From: Cycloclasticus sp.
Lineage (GTDB): Bacteria > Pseudomonadota > Gammaproteobacteria > Methylococcales > Cycloclasticaceae
Reading direction: 5' to 3'
Assembly: GCA_012959695.1 (NCBI GenBank)
Contig: DUCS01000037.1
Location: 1 to 33,455, forward strand
DNA length: 33,455 nucleotides
In this document: piece after piece, positions 17,654 through 25,416 of the stretch
Layout: the number at the start of each line of letters is the position of its first letter
Position numbering within the stretch: the first letter of the stretch is position 1
Notes under the pieces: generated by a model
What the model was told of the DNA's origin: nothing
Databases searched by the model: none
Seen by the model: only the letters and a program-made list of their open reading frames with translations
Made by a program: the position numbers and the translations under genes

Positions 17654-18063
17654 CCTCCGATTTTTATCCAGCATTACAAGAAGAGAAGCTGGCGACCATG
17701 CTGGTGGTTTTTGCATCTATGAAAAACAATAACGAATCCATCATAGATGCTAGAGCCGAAGTGGAATATCAGGGCAAAGAATCACAAACGAGCGTGTATG
17801 GACACATTCCATCTGCAATTAGTATTCCTTGGTATACAAACCTGACAGCAGATTATTCAAAATTCAAACCCATTGCTGAGCTAAAGGAAGTTTATAAAGC
17901 GGTGGATATGAAAAAAATGAACACGGTTTATTGCAACAAGGGAAAAGAGTCAGCGACCAACTACGTTGCCTTACGTATGCTAGGTGCGAATGTGCGGGCG
18001 TATGATGGTTCGTGGCATGAATGGAGTCTCCAGACAGGCTTGCCCATTAGCAAAACTAATTAG
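17605..18063 (+). pseudogene. C-terminal half of the same tandem rhodanese, carrying the active-site Cys
   Basis: This half continues the sulfurtransferase after the A run at 17612-17618, beginning EKNYSTQKGLQ. It is read in the -1 frame relative to the first half. It holds the second rhodanese domain: SIIDARAEVEYQG, GHIPSAISIPWYTN, and the catalytic loop VYCNKGKESATNYVALRMLG with the sulfur-carrying Cys, ending WHEWSLQTGLPI. A start of its own (TTG at 17605 or an inner ATG) has no convincing ribosome site, and the product would lack the signal peptide. I therefore treat it as part of a broken gene, not a separate one. The next gene begins 18 bases later. Confidence 0.78.
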
Positions 18064-18081
18064 CGAAGGTTTATTTTTAGA

Positions 18082-18842
18082 ATGCTCCGATTATCTTATT
18101 TTACCGTTAGGCATCAATTCGTTTTATTGATGATGGTGATGGCGTGTTGCTTAATCATCGGTTATTCAGTGTTTGCGTATTACATAGAAAAAATGAATAT
18201 GCTGAAGAAGTGATTGATGAAATAACGGTAATAAGCCGTGCGTTAAATCACGATTATGCCGAATTAATCATGATGGGTTTGCCGAGCTCAAGTATAGGAA
18301 TCGTTCACAAATGGAAAGTATGGCCAATGATAGAGCATGCAGATTTAAGTGATAAAGCCGGTCGCGGCATATTGCATTATTCAAAATCTAATGCCAATCA
18401 CGAAGTAATTAACATGCCAGCGGGTCTGTCCCATGCAGTAGTTGGTGATCGATTGTTGTTTAAGCGCAGCGTTATGTTTGGTAACGAGACAATTGGTGAA
18501 GTTAGCTATGAGCTGTCTAACGCAAGGTATGAAGAATTAATAAGGGAATTGTACGAGCAATTGGTCATTGTTATTCCAATTGCATTGGGGTTGTCAATAT
18601 TATTGTCTTTATGGTTGCAGCATATTTTTGTCTATCCGCTGCAGAATTTAATGGCCGCTATCAAAGGTATTGGTGTGAAACGTGATTACTCGGCACGTAT
18701 TTCGGTAGCCCATGAGGATAGAAGTGAATTCGCGACACTAGGTAAGAGTTTCAATTCATTATTGTCTCAAGTAGAAACAACGCTGTCGGATATTAAGACT
18801 CGAAAGCCTATGCGCAAGAGTTGGCTTATTATGATGAGTTAA
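18082..18842 (+). pseudogene. Sensor part of a membrane GGDEF-EAL protein, broken by two one-base losses
   Basis: ATG 18082 opens a frame with a first membrane span (QFVLLMMVMACCLIIGYSVF, about residues 12-31) and YYIEK. It then runs to a stop, because one A is missing in the run 18188-18193. The next frame continues with NEYAEEVIDEITVISRAL and a periplasmic sensor of about 130 residues. A second span (VIVIPIALGLSILLSLWL) and a HAMP-like linker ending TLSDIKTRK follow. There a second A is missing in aaa 18803-18805, and the GGDEF domain goes on in the third frame as AYAQELAYYDELT. The piece is not functional as written unless the sequence is wrong at both runs. The sensed signal is unknown. 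Confidence 0.75.
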
Positions 18843-20131
18843 CCAAGTTGCCTAATAGGCGATTGTTAACCGAGCGCATGGAGTACATTTTAGAAATTTC
18901 TAAAAGAGAACGTCGATGCGGTGCGTTATTGTTTATGGATTTGGATCACTTTAAAACGTTAAATGATTCAAAAGGGCACGCGGCAGGTGATGAGTTATTA
19001 CAACACGTTGCCGATAGGCTTAAAAAAGTATTCCGTGCCGAAGATGTCATCGCCAGATTAGGTGGCGATGAATTCGTGATTTTATCTGGGCATCTTGAGG
19101 AATCTGAAGAGTTGGTGATTAACCAAATACACTCGTTAATGTTGAAGTTACGCCATGTATTGGGTGAACCGTTTCAAGTGCAAGGTGAAACGTATCATTT
19201 GACAGCGAGCATTGGCATAACCACGTTCCCTGGTATGGCTGAAAGTCCTGAAGAGTTGATGAAACAGGCGGATACTGCGATGTATAAGGCGAAAGAAGCA
19301 GGGCGTGATGGGTGTAAATTTTATCAACCGCAAATGCAAGAATTTGCTGATGCTAGATTGCAGATTGAGAACGGATTACGTCAGGCCATTGAGGCTGATG
19401 AGTTTGAATTGTTTTATCAGCCACAAGTGGATGAGTTTGGAAGAATTCTTGGCGCGGAGGCATTATTACGTTGGTTTAAAAAGGACGATGGCATGGTGTC
19501 GCCGGCTGAATTTATACCCGTTGCCGAGTTAACGGGTCTTATTGTGCCCATTGGTGAGTGGGTTATGCGCGAAGGGTTCAGGCAATTAAACCAATGGCAA
19601 AAAGCCGGTGTAAATAAGGACTTTAGATTGTCGATAAACATTAGCCCTTACCAATTCCATCAAAGTAATTTTATTGAGCTTGTTAAAGACTTAATCGCCG
19701 AGACAGGCGTGTCAGCGAACAATGTAACGTTAGAGGTAACCGAAGGCATCACGATTAAAGACATGCAATCAATCATTGATAAAATGGCGCAATTAACAGC
19801 GCTTGGGTTTAAAATTTCGATGGATGATTTTGGTACCGGCTATTCATCGCTAACGTACTTGAAACAGCTTCCGCTGAGTGAACTTAAAATTGACCAATCG
19901 TTTGTTCGTGACTTGCACATTGATAAGGCGGATGCGGAAATTGCCGCGACAATTATTGCGATGGCGAATAATTTGAATTTAGAGGTGGTTGCCGAAGGGG
20001 TTGAGGAAGAGAGTCAACTTCGCTTCTTGATTCGGAATGGTTGTGAGGTGTTTCAAGGCTATTATTTCCATCGACCTATGCCAGCTAAAGATCTCGATGA
20101 ATTACTGTTAGGTAACTTAGTTATTTTGTGA
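18821..20131 (+). CDS. GGDEF-EAL cyclic-di-GMP enzyme (catalytic part of the broken gene)
   Basis: 436 open residues in the third frame. The GGDEF domain (about 5-165) has YYDELTKLPNRRLL, ALLFMDLDHFKTLND, GHAAGDELL, and an intact ARLGGDEFVIL, so cyclase activity is possible. The EAL domain (about 185-430) has GAEALLRW, LTLEVTEG-like VTLEVTEGITI, DDFGTGYSSLTYLKQLPLSE, IKIDQSFV-like LKIDQSFVRDL, and VVAEGVEEESQL. These are the residues of an active phosphodiesterase. The TTG at 18821 is inside the LAYYDELT segment and lacks a ribosome site, so it is not a natural start; the true start is 18082. The 3' end overlaps dedA by 15 bases. Confidence 0.85.
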   Translation: MAYYDELTKLPNRRLLTERMEYILEISKRERRCGALLFMDLDHFKTLNDSKGHAAGDELLQHVADRLKKVFRAEDVIARLGGDEFVILSGHLEESEELVINQIHSLMLKLRHVLGEPFQVQGETYHLTASIGITTFPGMAESPEELMKQADTAMYKAKEAGRDGCKFYQPQMQEFADARLQIENGLRQAIEADEFELFYQPQVDEFGRILGAEALLRWFKKDDGMVSPAEFIPVAELTGLIVPIGEWVMREGFRQLNQWQKAGVNKDFRLSINISPYQFHQSNFIELVKDLIAETGVSANNVTLEVTEGITIKDMQSIIDKMAQLTALGFKISMDDFGTGYSSLTYLKQLPLSELKIDQSFVRDLHIDKADAEIAATIIAMANNLNLEVVAEGVEEESQLRFLIRNGCEVFQGYYFHRPMPAKDLDELLLGNLVIL

Positions 20132-20746
20132 GTTGTTGCGGCGAATTTTGCTGATTAATTTCGCGAGTAAGAAAATTAGAACACAAATAAGTAACCAAAC
20201 AGGCCAGTTATCTAACAAACTATTGGGTGCGTTAGAGATGGCGTTTCCAAACAGTAAGCCTGGAAATAGATAAGCGGGCGCCCATAATATTGACGCGATA
20301 ATGTTGATAGGGACGTATTGCTTAAGGGGCATATCCAGTATGCCAGCAATCAGCGGGATAACAGCGCGAATGGGGCCAACAAAACGCCCGATAAGAATAC
20401 TAAATACGCCGTATTTTTCAAAGAAGCGATGGCCTTTCTGCAAAAAACTGGGGCGTTTTTCAAACCACGCTACGGTGTAAATTTTTTCTTTATAGAGTTT
20501 ACCTAAGGCAAAGCTTAGACCATCACCAACAGACGCACCGGCAGCGGCCCATAAAGTGGTGGTAAATAAATCAAGCGTGCCATTGCTGATAAGCGTTCCG
20601 ATGGCGAACATAATGGCAACGCCGGGCACAATAATGCCGACAATAGCGAGTGACTCAACCATGGCGACAAGGAAAATAATCGCACCCGACCATAAGGGGT
20701 AATCAATGACCCATTGAGTAATTAAATTAAGCAGATCTGTCAGCAT
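20117..20746 (-). CDS. DedA family membrane protein
   Basis: 209 residues with four to six membrane spans. Family segments: FLVAMVESLAIVGIIVPGVA (acidic residue and VPG), GASVGDGLSFALGKL, FEKYGVFSILIGRFVGPIRA with the conserved Arg and Pro, PLIAGILDMP, and a basic C-terminal tail. DedA proteins act in membrane homeostasis, probably as proton-coupled lipid-carrier flippases; the substrate here is unknown. It is the last gene of hemL-globin-dedA, 12 bases after the globin gene. It runs 15 bases into the converging GGDEF-EAL gene. Confidence 0.9.
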   Translation of the reverse strand: MLTDLLNLITQWVIDYPLWSGAIIFLVAMVESLAIVGIIVPGVAIMFAIGTLISNGTLDLFTTTLWAAAGASVGDGLSFALGKLYKEKIYTVAWFEKRPSFLQKGHRFFEKYGVFSILIGRFVGPIRAVIPLIAGILDMPLKQYVPINIIASILWAPAYLFPGLLFGNAISNAPNSLLDNWPVWLLICVLIFLLAKLISKIRRNNSQNN

Positions 20747-20758
20747 ACTAAATTACAA

Positions 20759-21172
20759 CTATTTATCTTGGTTACGCATAAAGTCTGCTGTATTGAAGAA
20801 CGCTTGCATCAATTCATCGTGCATGGGTTTTTCAATTTCCATTTTCGATAGTGCAACGTCCATACAGTGCAGCCATTGATCACGTTCTTTGGTGCCAACG
20901 CTAAAGGGCAAATGACGAGCGCGTAGGCGTGGGTGGCCAAATTTTTCGATATACAAAGATGGTCCGCCAAGCCAGCCGCTTAAGAACATGAATAGCTTTT
21001 CTTCAGCTTCGTTTAAATTCGGCGCGTGCATATCGCGGATGGTTTTAACATCAGCAATAGAATTCATCGCTTGATAAAAATACTGGGTCAGTTGGCGAAC
21101 GCCCGCTTCACCACCCAGTTTTTCGTACTGATTCAATTTGTAGACTTGCCCGGGTTTAACGACATCAATCAT
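20759..21172 (-). CDS. Group II truncated haemoglobin
   Basis: 137 residues. The N-terminus contains [20 protein letters not shown] (helix A/B region). Then come [17 protein letters not shown] and [14 protein letters not shown], the typical group II segment with the proximal His. DQWLHCM carries the group II Trp (G8). It is likely a cytoplasmic oxygen- or NO-handling haem protein. Its ATG overlaps the hemL stop (ATGA at 21172-21169), so haem-precursor enzyme and globin are translationally coupled. A flavo-type or full-length globin is excluded by length. Confidence 0.92.
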   Translation of the reverse strand: MIDVVKPGQVYKLNQYEKLGGEAGVRQLTQYFYQAMNSIADVKTIRDMHAPNLNEAEEKLFMFLSGWLGGPSLYIEKFGHPRLRARHLPFSVGTKERDQWLHCMDVALSKMEIEKPMHDELMQAFFNTADFMRNQDK

Positions 21173-22449
21173 GTGAGTTTTGCAAAAGCGATTTTGGCAG
21201 CGTTTAGCGTATCGTTTATATCCTGTTCGCTGTGTGCTGCGGAAACAAAGCCAGCTTCAAAAGCGGACGGGGCAAGATAAATACCTTGTTCTAGCATCAG
21301 GTGAAAAAACTGTTTGAACCGTTCTTGATCGCACTGCATGACTTGTTCAAACCGGCTGACGTTTTGATCTGTTGAGAAGAATAAGCCAAACATGCCGCCC
21401 ACTTGATTAGTGGTAAAGGGGATGTCGGCTTCATTCGCCAATTGTTGCATGCCATCCAATAATTGCGTGGTTCTGGCGCTAAGTTTTTCGTAAAAACCAG
21501 GTTCGCTAACAAGCTTTAAGGTTTTTAAACCGGCAGACATGGCGATAGGGTTGCCGGATAAGGTGCCAGCTTGATACACAGGTCCTTCAGGCGCGAGCTC
21601 AGCCATAATATTTGCACGGCCACCAAACGCGCCCACAGGCATGCCGCCACCAATGACTTTGCCAAGTGTAGTTAAGTCGGGTTTTACGCCGTAAACCTGC
21701 TGTGCGCCGCCGAGAGCAACACGGAAACCACTCATTACCTCATCAAAAATGAGTACGATGCCATATTGGTCGCAGAGTGTTCTTAAACACTCAAGAAAAC
21801 CAGCTTCTGGGGGTATGCAATTCATATTACCGGCAACGGGTTCTACGATAATGCATGCGATGGTTTCGCCACTTTCTTTTAATGCGTCGGTGATAGCATC
21901 TGCATCATTGTATGCAAGGGTCAGCGTATGGTCTGCCAATGCAGCAGGTACGCCAGGTGAACTGGGTACGCCAAAAGTCAGTGCGCCAGAGCCGGCTTTA
22001 ACCAGTAATGAATCTGAATGCCCGTGATAACACCCTTCAAATTTAATGATGTTATCGCGTCCTGTAAAACCGCGCGCTAAACGAATCGCGCTCATGGTAG
22101 CTTCTGTGCCAGAGCTGACCATGCGAACTTTTTCAATAGAAGGGACTAGCTTACAAACCGTTTCCGCCATTTGGGTTTCAATCACCGTCGGTGCGCCAAA
22201 ACTTAGGCCTTTGTCAGCCGCAAGCTTAACCGCTTCAATCACATCAGGGTGGCTATGCCCTAAGACCATAGGCCCCCATGAGCCAACGTAATCAATGTAG
22301 CTTTTGCCATTGGTATCGGTAATGTAAGCGCCCTTGGCGTGATCGATAAAGACTGGGTCGCCACCAACACCTTTAAAGGCGCGGACGGGTGAGTTGACAC
22401 CGCCAGGAATAGAGTGTTGGGCTTGGTCGAAAAGTGAGTTGTTGCTCAT
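21169..22449 (-). CDS. hemL: Glutamate-1-semialdehyde 2,1-aminomutase HemL
   Basis: 426 residues, normal length. This PLP enzyme makes 5-aminolevulinate from glutamate semialdehyde in the C5 haem pathway. Marks: [20 protein letters not shown] at the start, [38 protein letters not shown], and [38 protein letters not shown] binds the cofactor. [19 protein letters not shown] carries the PLP lysine, and [16 protein letters not shown] completes the set. It is the first gene of a leftward unit with the globin and dedA. A sigma70-like promoter can be read about 30 bases upstream. Confidence 0.98.
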   Translation of the reverse strand: MSNNSLFDQAQHSIPGGVNSPVRAFKGVGGDPVFIDHAKGAYITDTNGKSYIDYVGSWGPMVLGHSHPDVIEAVKLAADKGLSFGAPTVIETQMAETVCKLVPSIEKVRMVSSGTEATMSAIRLARGFTGRDNIIKFEGCYHGHSDSLLVKAGSGALTFGVPSSPGVPAALADHTLTLAYNDADAITDALKESGETIACIIVEPVAGNMNCIPPEAGFLECLRTLCDQYGIVLIFDEVMSGFRVALGGAQQVYGVKPDLTTLGKVIGGGMPVGAFGGRANIMAELAPEGPVYQAGTLSGNPIAMSAGLKTLKLVSEPGFYEKLSARTTQLLDGMQQLANEADIPFTTNQVGGMFGLFFSTDQNVSRFEQVMQCDQERFKQFFHLMLEQGIYLAPSAFEAGFVSAAHSEQDINDTLNAAKIAFAKLT

Positions 22450-22478
22450 GTTAATGTTGCCTAATGAAGAGGTTGGGC

Positions 22479-22507
22479 ATTATAAACATTAATTCTTACA
22501 ATGCTAA
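22479..22507 (-). promoter_or_regulatory. Candidate sigma70 promoter of hemL
   Basis: On the - strand, TTAGCA (22507-22502, 4 of 6 to consensus) and a perfect TATAAT (22484-22479) are separated by 17 bases. Transcription would start near 22472, about 23 bases before the hemL ATG. The leader would be very short. Confidence 0.5.
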
Positions 22508-22571
22508 AAAAGCGGGTAGCGATAAGATGAAGGAATATAGCTGAAGATTAACTCATTTTGTTAATTATTCC

Positions 22572-22730
22572 TTATCTGGGATTTCTCCTTCGATCGCTTA
22601 TTCGTCTATCATCTTCAGAGCTGCTTGTCTCTTCTTTGTCTAATGTGTCGTTATATTCCAACCACATTGCATTAATAATGCCAAACGAGCAAGCCAGTAA
22701 AACACCGAGTATCCAAGCAAAGTACCACAT
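22572..22730 (-). CDS. cydX: CydX, small subunit of cytochrome bd oxidase (orphan)
   Basis: 52 residues, too short for usual gene callers. The start MWYFAWILGVLLACSFGIIN, then AMWLE, is the well-conserved CydX/YbgT membrane helix including the Glu after it. A charged tail of about 27 residues (DKEETSSSEDDRRISDRRR) is longer than in E. coli CydX. AAGGA stands 8 bases before the ATG. In complete operons cydX follows cydA-cydB and stabilises the haems of the oxidase. Here only the last 51 codons of cydB precede it, by 11 bases, and cydA is absent. The gene is intact, but its partner subunits are not in the window. It may be a relic or may serve another bd oxidase elsewhere. Confidence 0.85.
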   Translation of the reverse strand: MWYFAWILGVLLACSFGIINAMWLEYNDTLDKEETSSSEDDRRISDRRRNPR

Positions 22731-22741
22731 GGTTTAGTTCC

Positions 22742-22897
22742 TTAATAAAGTGAGTGATCGTTTTCTTGAATAAAACGAGCGGTTAATTTGCCCCATAACT
22801 GCTTATAGCACCAAGCAGTGTAGATAAAAATAACGGGGACAAAAAAGGCGGCGCACCAAGACATCACCGTTAAGGCATAAGTGCTGGTTAAGATTTC
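22742..22897 (-). pseudogene. cydB: C-terminal remnant of cydB (cytochrome bd subunit II)
   Basis: 51 codons plus TAA remain. They read as the last CydB helix and tail: YALTVMSWCAAFFVPVIF, IYTAWCYKQLWGKL, and the ending QENDHSLY. The codon before the fragment is TAG, and no start or further CydB similarity is seen upstream. The left part of the gene (over 300 codons) and all of cydA are therefore missing. The match fades at about 22897, which marks the breakpoint. The remnant keeps the native spacing to cydX. Confidence 0.8.
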
Positions 22898-23261
22898 CTA
22901 CAAGTTTCAATCGTCTTCTCGTACGGAAAATATACGGAACAATTGCTTTAGAACTGTATTAAATCACTTTAGACTTTATCAAGCAATACCTTTTAATATC
23001 AATAAGTTAGAATGTATTTTATAGAACGTTGTAGGACGCTAAATTAGCACTTTGACGGCAAGAATAAGAGTAATTTCTTTACTTAGGCCGCTTGGGAAAA
23101 CTTTCTCATAGTTATTGTTCCAATTAGTAATATCTATATTCTATATAAGTATATTCAACTTTGATAACGGTTACATCTTTGATTAGCCGAGTTTACTCGC
23201 TTGCGTATTAACAAGTACAGAAGAAAAGAGAAGAAAGCTGATTGGTTTGAATAGCCTAGAG
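22898..23261. other. AT-rich gene-free stretch between the cydB breakpoint and hvfC
   Basis: About 360 bases with no convincing coding frame on either strand. Hand count of 22921-23220 gives about 31% GC, well below the neighbouring genes. There is no transposase, tRNA or terminal repeat that I can see. A short palindrome (gcctag, 2-base loop, ctaggc, 23254-23267) overlaps the hvfC stop and could help end that transcript. The stretch may be eroded DNA left by the event that removed cydA-cydB. Confidence 0.6.
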
Positions 23262-24053
23262 CTAGGCGAGGACAATAATGCCGCGAGAGATGAAGTCATT
23301 AACAATGTTTAGTCCCCCTTCAATAATAATAGCTGGGTTAGGGTATTGTAGGTCGTTTGCTAGTTTGATCAGCAATGCGTTGGTGGTAAGTTCGGTATTG
23401 TCAGCTAAAGCCGTTAGTAAGGCGTGTGTCATTGGCGTGGTTTCAAGGAAACCTGCGCGATTATCATCACTTCTATGCACCACTAGATAAGTGGGCTGTT
23501 CAGGTGCTTCTGTGGGTAATACATCCGGTGATATGGTGTGGACTGGGTATGTGTAGGCCAGCGATAGAGCAGTATGGGCAACACTGAGAACTTGATTAAG
23601 TGGGTCGGTATTTGCAATTTGTTCTGAGTCACCATCTTCCGCGATGGCGACAAACAATTCAGCCCATTCGTAGTGAGCAAGTTCTAACATAAACGGAAAG
23701 TCATCTTTCGCGTCGGGGCTATCATGGCGTTCAGTTTGCAAGTATTGCAAGAACTCCTGAGATATCTCAGAAAAATACGGGCTATGACTCGGGTGGCGAG
23801 CAAAAAAATCGCGGCACAATGCTTCCCAATGTTCCTCTGATGAGATTTGCTTTAACACAGGAAAAGCATCACTGATAACGTTTGAAATATTAGTGAACAG
23901 AAGGTCGCGATACATGTTCATGCGCCGTTCTTCTATATCGGTAGGTCTTGGTGCGTTTTTAGGGTCCCGAATATAGTGTGTGAACGCGTGCTGTGCGCGA
24001 ATAAAAGAGGGGGTGTTATCCGGTTGCACGTTTTTGTTCTTTGTATGAGGCAT
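23262..24053 (-). CDS. hvfC: HvfC/BufC-type DUF2063 partner of the DUF692 oxidase
   Basis: 263 residues. The N-terminal half is the DUF2063 domain (IRAQHAFTHYIRDP, then ERRMNMYRDLLFTNISNVIS and DAFPVLKQI, HWEALCRDFFARHPSHSPYF). FPFMLELAHYEWAEL follows in the middle, and a winged-helix-like C-terminal domain ends the protein. In characterised bufferin/HvfA systems this protein forms a complex with the DUF692 oxidase and presents the precursor peptide to it. It is the last gene of the operon. Its start lies 38 bases inside hvfB in another frame, with no clear ribosome site, so translation is probably coupled. I see no DoxX-type gene after it. Confidence 0.88.
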   Translation of the reverse strand: MPHTKNKNVQPDNTPSFIRAQHAFTHYIRDPKNAPRPTDIEERRMNMYRDLLFTNISNVISDAFPVLKQISSEEHWEALCRDFFARHPSHSPYFSEISQEFLQYLQTERHDSPDAKDDFPFMLELAHYEWAELFVAIAEDGDSEQIANTDPLNQVLSVAHTALSLAYTYPVHTISPDVLPTEAPEQPTYLVVHRSDDNRAGFLETTPMTHALLTALADNTELTTNALLIKLANDLQYPNPAIIIEGGLNIVNDFISRGIIVLA

Positions 24054-24870
24054 GATTTAATTGTGCTTGGTGAATAAGATCGACTTCTTCAAGTAGGTCT
24101 GCGAGCGGCGGAATATTTAAATCACGCTCTAATAAAGTTGGGAATACGCCAAATTCTTGGTAGGCGGTATCGAGTAATTTCCACACCGGATCAATCACGG
24201 TGGTGCCATGTGAATCAATAATGATATCTTCTGACTCGTGATAATGACCAGCGATATGCGCATAAGAGATGCGGTCACCAGGTAGGCCTTTTAGGAATGC
24301 TTCGGCGCTGTATTTATGGTTAACGCTGTTAACGTAAATATTGTTGATATCAATGAGTAATTTGCAGTCTGCTTTTTTAATGACGGCATTTATGAAATCA
24401 ATTTCTTCCATCTCTTTACCTGGTGCAGCGTAGTAAGAGGCATTTTCAATGGCGATTTGTTCGCCAAGAATATCTTGAACTTGAATGATTCTATTGGCCA
24501 CGTAATCAACCGCTTCTTCAGTAAACGGGATGGGCATAAGGTCGTACATATGGCCGCCATCACTGCAATAGGTGAGGTGCTCGGTATATACATTTACTTG
24601 ATGTAGCTTTAAAAAATCTCGAATGTCGCGAACAAATTCTACGTCTAATGGGTCGGGGCTACCAAGGCTAAGCGATAAACCGTGTGATACAAAAGGGAAT
24701 TGTTCGGTTAACGCGCGTAATTGTTTGCCAAATGCGCCACCAATTCGAATCCAGTTTTCAGGTACGATTTCATAAAAATCAACATTACTGGGCGGTTGCT
24801 CAGATAGCGGGCCCGTGAAGGCCCGCCTTAATCCGAGACCTGCTCCCTTAACTGGAAAGGTACTAGTCAT
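24016..24870 (-). CDS. hvfB: HvfB/BufB-type multinuclear non-haem iron oxidase (DUF692, MNIO)
   Basis: 284 residues, a TIM-barrel DUF692 protein. Putative iron ligands are all present: His in FVSHGLSLSLG, Glu in DFYEIVPENW, His in VYTEHLTYCSDGG, Glu in IAIENASYY, Asp in LLIDINNIYVNS, His in YAHIAGH, Asp and His in IIDSHG, and Glu in TLLERD. By knowledge of the HvfB and BufB enzymes, it oxidises Cys of the precursor to oxazolone/thioamide or related Cu-binding groups. It begins 12 bases after the precursor gene and overlaps hvfC by 38 bases. No Shine-Dalgarno is evident before its ATG, so translation coupled to hvfA is likely. Confidence 0.93.
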   Translation of the reverse strand: MTSTFPVKGAGLGLRRAFTGPLSEQPPSNVDFYEIVPENWIRIGGAFGKQLRALTEQFPFVSHGLSLSLGSPDPLDVEFVRDIRDFLKLHQVNVYTEHLTYCSDGGHMYDLMPIPFTEEAVDYVANRIIQVQDILGEQIAIENASYYAAPGKEMEEIDFINAVIKKADCKLLIDINNIYVNSVNHKYSAEAFLKGLPGDRISYAHIAGHYHESEDIIIDSHGTTVIDPVWKLLDTAYQEFGVFPTLLERDLNIPPLADLLEEVDLIHQAQLNHASYKEQKRATG

Positions 24871-24882
24871 TGCTAAGCGGTA

Positions 24883-25254
24883 TTATTTTTTGCCGCCGCA
24901 TTTGCCTTCAGCACATTTGCCTTCAGCACATTTAGCTTCAGCAGCTTTTTCAGATGCTTTAGCAGCAGCACATTTGCCTTCTGCGCATTTGCCTTCTGCG
25001 CATTTAGCTTCTTTAGCTTTTGCAGCCGCTTTGTCGGCGCCACATTTGCCTTCGCCACATTTAGCTTCAGATTTCTTTTCGCCGCCGCATTTGCCTTCAC
25101 CACATTTGCCTTCTGCAAGCACCATGTAACCGGTTTCTAGTTCTGTTGCGCCAAATGGGCTAACGTCTGCGCTTGCTGCTGGAGCAAATGCCATTGATGT
25201 TACGAATGCCGCGCCTAAAGCAGCTACTAATGGTTTTTTTGTAGAATTTTTCAT
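24883..25254 (-). CDS. hvfA: Secreted Cys-repeat RiPP precursor (HvfA/BufA2-like)
   Basis: 123 residues. A Sec signal peptide (MKNSTKKPLVAALGAAFVTS onward) is probably cut after AASA, residue 29. The segment PFGATELETGYMV follows, which is shared by such precursors and may be the docking part. The rest is Lys/Glu/Ala/Gly-rich with ten Cys at 51, 56, 66, 71, 85, 90, 95, 109, 114 and 119. Each Cys lies in E-G-K-C (seven) or E-A-K-C (three). The block EAKCAEGKCAEGKC occurs twice exactly (82-95 and 106-119). There are no Cys before residue 51. AAGGA stands 8 bases before the ATG. In known HvfA the EGKCG cysteines are modified and bind copper. It is the first gene of the hvfABC unit. Confidence 0.92.
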   Translation of the reverse strand: MKNSTKKPLVAALGAAFVTSMAFAPAASADVSPFGATELETGYMVLAEGKCGEGKCGGEKKSEAKCGEGKCGADKAAAKAKEAKCAEGKCAEGKCAAAKASEKAAEAKCAEGKCAEGKCGGKK

Positions 25255-25416
25255 AATAGAGTCCTTTATATTTAATTAGAAATTTCAAACTGTAAATCCA
25301 GTCGTCTTGCATAATTGCCGACGAGAGTGACCGGTTAACTATATGCGATTTAATAGACCATGCAAAGTTAAAAAAACTTACAAGCTTTTTTGCATTGACG
25401 GCATTTACGTTATCTA

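Noticed and set aside
18821-18850. TTG 18821 as the natural start of a soluble GGDEF-EAL protein
   Set aside because: It falls within the conserved LAYYDELT segment, has no ribosome site, and the upstream frames encode the membrane sensor expected before it.
24883-25118. Short repeated DNA units that could suggest a CRISPR or tandem-repeat array
   Set aside because: The repeat period follows codons of hvfA and the spacing is irregular, with no unique spacers and no cas genes.
24815-25129. Open frame on the + strand with HLPSAHLPS-type repeats opposite hvfA
   Set aside because: It is the antisense shadow of the EGKC codon repeats. The hvfA strand has a signal peptide, ribosome site and matching enzyme genes, while this frame has none.
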